Assembly: GCA_035610835.1 (NCBI GenBank)
Contig: CM069454.1
Location: forward strand, 62,664,580-62,728,579
Length of the DNA: 64,000 nt
Direction of reading: 5' to 3'
From: Ophiura sarsii
Lineage: Eukaryota; Echinodermata; Ophiuroidea; Amphilepidida; Ophiuridae
Under the pieces are notes generated by a model. The model ran no database searches. It worked only from the letters and a program-made list of their open reading frames with translations, and was not told where the DNA came from. Positions 61,599 to 64,000 of the stretch are shown piece after piece. Made by a program: the position numbers and the translations under genes. Numbering within the stretch: position 1 is the first letter of the stretch; each line of letters begins with the position of its first letter.

Positions 61599-61660
61599 TT
61601 CGAACCCCGGACCCCCCGTTCTTCAAGCGAGCGCTTTACCATCTACACTATCAAGGGAAA
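61599..61660 (-). promoter_or_regulatory. tRNA-like Pol III promoter in the right arm
   Basis: Read on the minus strand: TAGTGTAGATGGTAAAGCGC then GGTCCGGGGTTCGAAAC. It is the inverted partner of 45433-45505, diverged by roughly a fifth of its bases, and box B is kept. Confidence 0.6.
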
Positions 61661-62191
61661 CTATATAGTTATAACCGGGATATTCAAACACTTTATTGTC
61701 AAGTGCCAAATGTTGGTCACTACAATTGAGCTTCACATCGGGCTTCAAATGATGCGGCAAAAATCGTCTTAAACACTATTACTATTTCAAACACGAAGGA
61801 TATCAAACAACTCATTATAATGTGCCACTGGATTTTTTACGACGTTGTAAAATAAGGGATTTACGGACGTTTTCATGTAAAATTGGCTACCATTTCTTCC
61901 AGTTCATGTCAGTTTTACGCCGATGCAGTAGCATGAAATCTCACATTTCGGGTCGTTGGTGTCTGAATATATTGATTCGATAAAACAGTATGAAGTAAAA
62001 TAGATGTATGCTTCATTGTAGGTTAGTGGGTAAACGATCAGCGGTCTCCTTTTGTATATATTTCGTCCTAAATAAGTGTTAGTTATTTATAAATAGGTAA
62101 TCAACTAAATTTGAATTTTTCGTGTTTACATTAGGACGCCCTCGTACCTAATAATTTGGGGTCAAATCGAAGTTGCGTTCCGACTGTATAG

Positions 62192-64000
62192 GAAGATTCC
62201 GAACATAAAATATATCGATCCTCAAATGGCGATATGCATGGTACGCACAAAGCTGTTAATTATTAAAACCAATTGTTCCAATAACAGACTTAGGCCACGA
62301 CGAACAAAAAAAACCATGTACAGGCAAAAAACGGACCTCTCAGGTATAGGGTCGGTCGGTTAATAGTTTTTGTTTTTTTGTTTTTTCTGCAAACATTTCG
62401 GGAAATTTTGGTTAATTTTTGGCAATTTTCAAATTATTTCAGAAATTTCAAAAAAAGCAAAGAGTTTTTCTGAAAATTCGAGAAAAAATGGGTTGGGTGG
62501 GGCCGTAGAACAGGGGTCCTCTAAGTGATATAAAATAAAGATGAACAGCCTGTACTTTCTTTTATTTGTATCGCCTACAAAAAAAATGTGCTTGGTCCCA
62601 TCATGCTGCACCAAGTACGTTGTCAATGTCATGGGTCGGGAGTTGGAACCACCGTTTAACTTCAATCGGACCCAATTATGTGGCAGTGAAAATTCTTGCT
62701 AAATATATCAAGCACATTGACCAAATCTCAAGATGAATACAAGTCCTCGCCGAAAAATAGAAATTGAAATAGCATCCCAAATTCTACCATGTATTCCGTA
62801 TGTTTTTACACATTACATCTGTACAATGACAAGATAGCACTACGGTTTGAAAGACCAATAGACCATGTCGTACCGTACAGATATTGAATTCGATTTCTTT
62901 TAAAGTCAATATTTGCCTTTATTGATAATATGGATCGTTTGAAAATGAACTGAAATACGGGGTAGTGACTGATAAAAATAAAATTGTATTGAAATGAATG
63001 CATTTGTAGTGTTGTGCATTTTCTTGAGCAAACTGGTGAATTTTACAATGCAAATTCTTATATTGATGCAATATAATATATGACTCGGTATATCCTCAGG
63101 CGTATCCGTCAAACTGTTATTCTCGATTATAATAGTTGCTTTTTATAGATATTTTATATTCAATTCATAGTTTCCGTTGTATCATGCCCTTTCCATTTAT
63201 AGTCTTTTTCTCACTTAGATGCAAATATCTATTTCCTGCCCTCCAAGAAGAGAGTAAACAATTATTGAAATCAAAGCTCATAAAATAAGCGCTCATCTCA
63301 AGAACGGTTCGAATGGTTTTGAACCAAAGATGATACGATATACAACTTTTTTCAAGGGTGTCCCAGCAGAATGATTTATACTTTAGATAAAAATATTAAC
63401 ACTTCAGTTTTACCATAATATATATACAAAACAGATTTTTCAGAAACCTTTCCCAAATTTCGAAAATCTCATGAACAGGCATGAGAATGAAAAAACATGA
63501 AAAAAACTGAAACAACTGAAAATGTGCGTGAAATCGGGCTAAAAAGGCCAAAAACAGCCTGATATTAAATGAAAGTGCGGAAATTTGGACCATAAAAAAA
63601 CCTGAATTCAGTTTAAAAACTGAAAATTCTCATGCCTGCATGAATTACTGAACCAATAATAGGCATGTTTGTACTTATTTTAATGCATTTTACATGATTA
63701 TTCCAAATATGGTGATGAAATTCAATAAATTTGAAATGTTTGAAATATTTGTGAAATATTGGAACTGTCGTCTGCAGACGACTGTCGCGTGGAAAGTGTT
63801 AAATATAAAACAATCTTGGTCTAATACCTGAAATATGCTGGTAGACATGTCCCTTTTTTGTTGGGTACGGCATGACTTTGCTTACAATTTACATGAAAAC
63901 ATGTATTTCCATGTCAGTGCATTTCAAATGATTACGCTCACACCACTCTTAAAGGACTACAGCCTAAGAAATGAATGTATATTATTATTAAGTCAGTCAA
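62192..64000 (+). other. Copy B sequence resuming after the large insertion
   Basis: Aligns base for base with copy A 18312-19970, without the hAT-like insert at 19285. It contains the left half of the mariner-type element seen at 19543. A B-only stretch near 63370-63640 (AT-rich, with GGCATGAGAATGAAA and TTCTCATGCCTG as opposed ends) may be a further short insertion. No gene. Confidence 0.7.

Larger units (their letters stand above)
44723..62191. mobile_element. 17457-bp outer insertion with AGTCG ends and 6-bp target duplication (copy B only)
   Basis: The element spans 44729-62185. It lies between GTATAT (44723-44728) and GTATAG (62186-62191); copy A has one GTATAG. Its ends read AGTCGAAACGCCG and, in complement, AGTCGGAACGCAA. 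The flanks (44729-45628 and 61207-62185) are diverged inverted repeats that align best between 45300 and 45590 and their partners. Size, a 6-bp duplication and AG-starting ends are what is known for Polinton/Maverick elements. I find no DNA polymerase B, retroviral-type integrase, packaging ATPase or capsid frame. It may be a small two-armed element of about 1.9 kb that was inflated by the inner element. Confidence 0.75.
25044..64000 (+). repeat. Copy B of the duplicated locus, expanded by insertions
   Basis: This is the second collinear copy, running off the right edge of the window. It carries B-only insertions at 27607, 28121, about 29990, 31776, 32750, 34130, 34820-37140, 37748, 39280, 44419 and 44729-62185. 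It lacks the A-only insertions at 961, 2477, 4770, 5575, 7395, 10214, 14819 and 19285. Confidence 0.93.

Noticed and set aside
44729..62185. A complete Polinton/Maverick
   Set aside because: Size, ends and 6-bp duplication fit, but none of the diagnostic genes can be read and most of the length belongs to the inner CACTG element.

Overview
The window looks like AT-rich nuclear DNA from a marine invertebrate, probably a deuterostome such as an echinoderm or hemichordate. Reasons: genes are split by GT-AG introns, a CR1/L2-like LINE and Tc1/mariner, hAT-like and TTAA-type elements are present, and short inverted-repeat elements and long poly-G tracts are very dense. No bacterial operon, rRNA, CRISPR array or convincing functional tRNA gene was seen. 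The species cannot be fixed from the sequence alone. LAYOUT: the window holds two collinear copies of one locus. Copy A starts at base 1 and can be followed to about 19970. Copy B starts at 25044 and runs to the end of the window, which matches A 19970. The copies differ by many small indels and by whole mobile elements, so each often supplies the 'empty site' for insertions in the other. This is either a real tandem segmental duplication or two divergent haplotypes placed end to end by the assembler. Bases 19971-25043 are seen only once. GENES: each copy carries the same gene, a PTB/PID-domain adaptor-like protein (exon 14979-15906 in A, 41702-42596 in B). All length differences between the two exons keep the reading frame, so both look recently functional. 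Copy A has its splice-donor segment repeated four times. The only other credible host-type gene is a minus-strand gene with four recognised exons (56698 down to 51326), recalling the uncharacterised SAMD3-like C-terminal family. It lies inside a large insertion unique to copy B. THE UNUSUAL SYSTEM: copy B contains a 17457-bp insertion (44729-62185) between GTATAT and GTATAG, while copy A has one intact GTATAG at 18306-18311. Its ends read AGTCG(A/G)AACGC, and its roughly 0.9-kb flanks are diverged inverted repeats that each carry a tRNA-like Pol III promoter. Nested inside is a 15574-bp element (45631-61204) with CACTGTAAAAATGG ends, TA flanks and subterminal arrays of the palindrome AGACATGTCT. 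That inner element contains the minus-strand gene and no transposase that I can see. It may be a giant non-autonomous DNA transposon carrying a gene, or an element whose DNA-binding protein is that gene. OTHER MOBILE DNA: copy A has a 5'-truncated LINE (7395-8410) and a 3383-bp composite array of three 470-bp terminal-inverted-repeat units (10214-13596). Copy B has a 1501-bp hAT-like element (39280-40780), a mariner-like element broken by a LINE that is itself broken by a foldback (37358-38777), a head-to-head pair of dead Tc1 transposase fragments (29990-30790), and several foldback elements of 0.2-0.7 kb.
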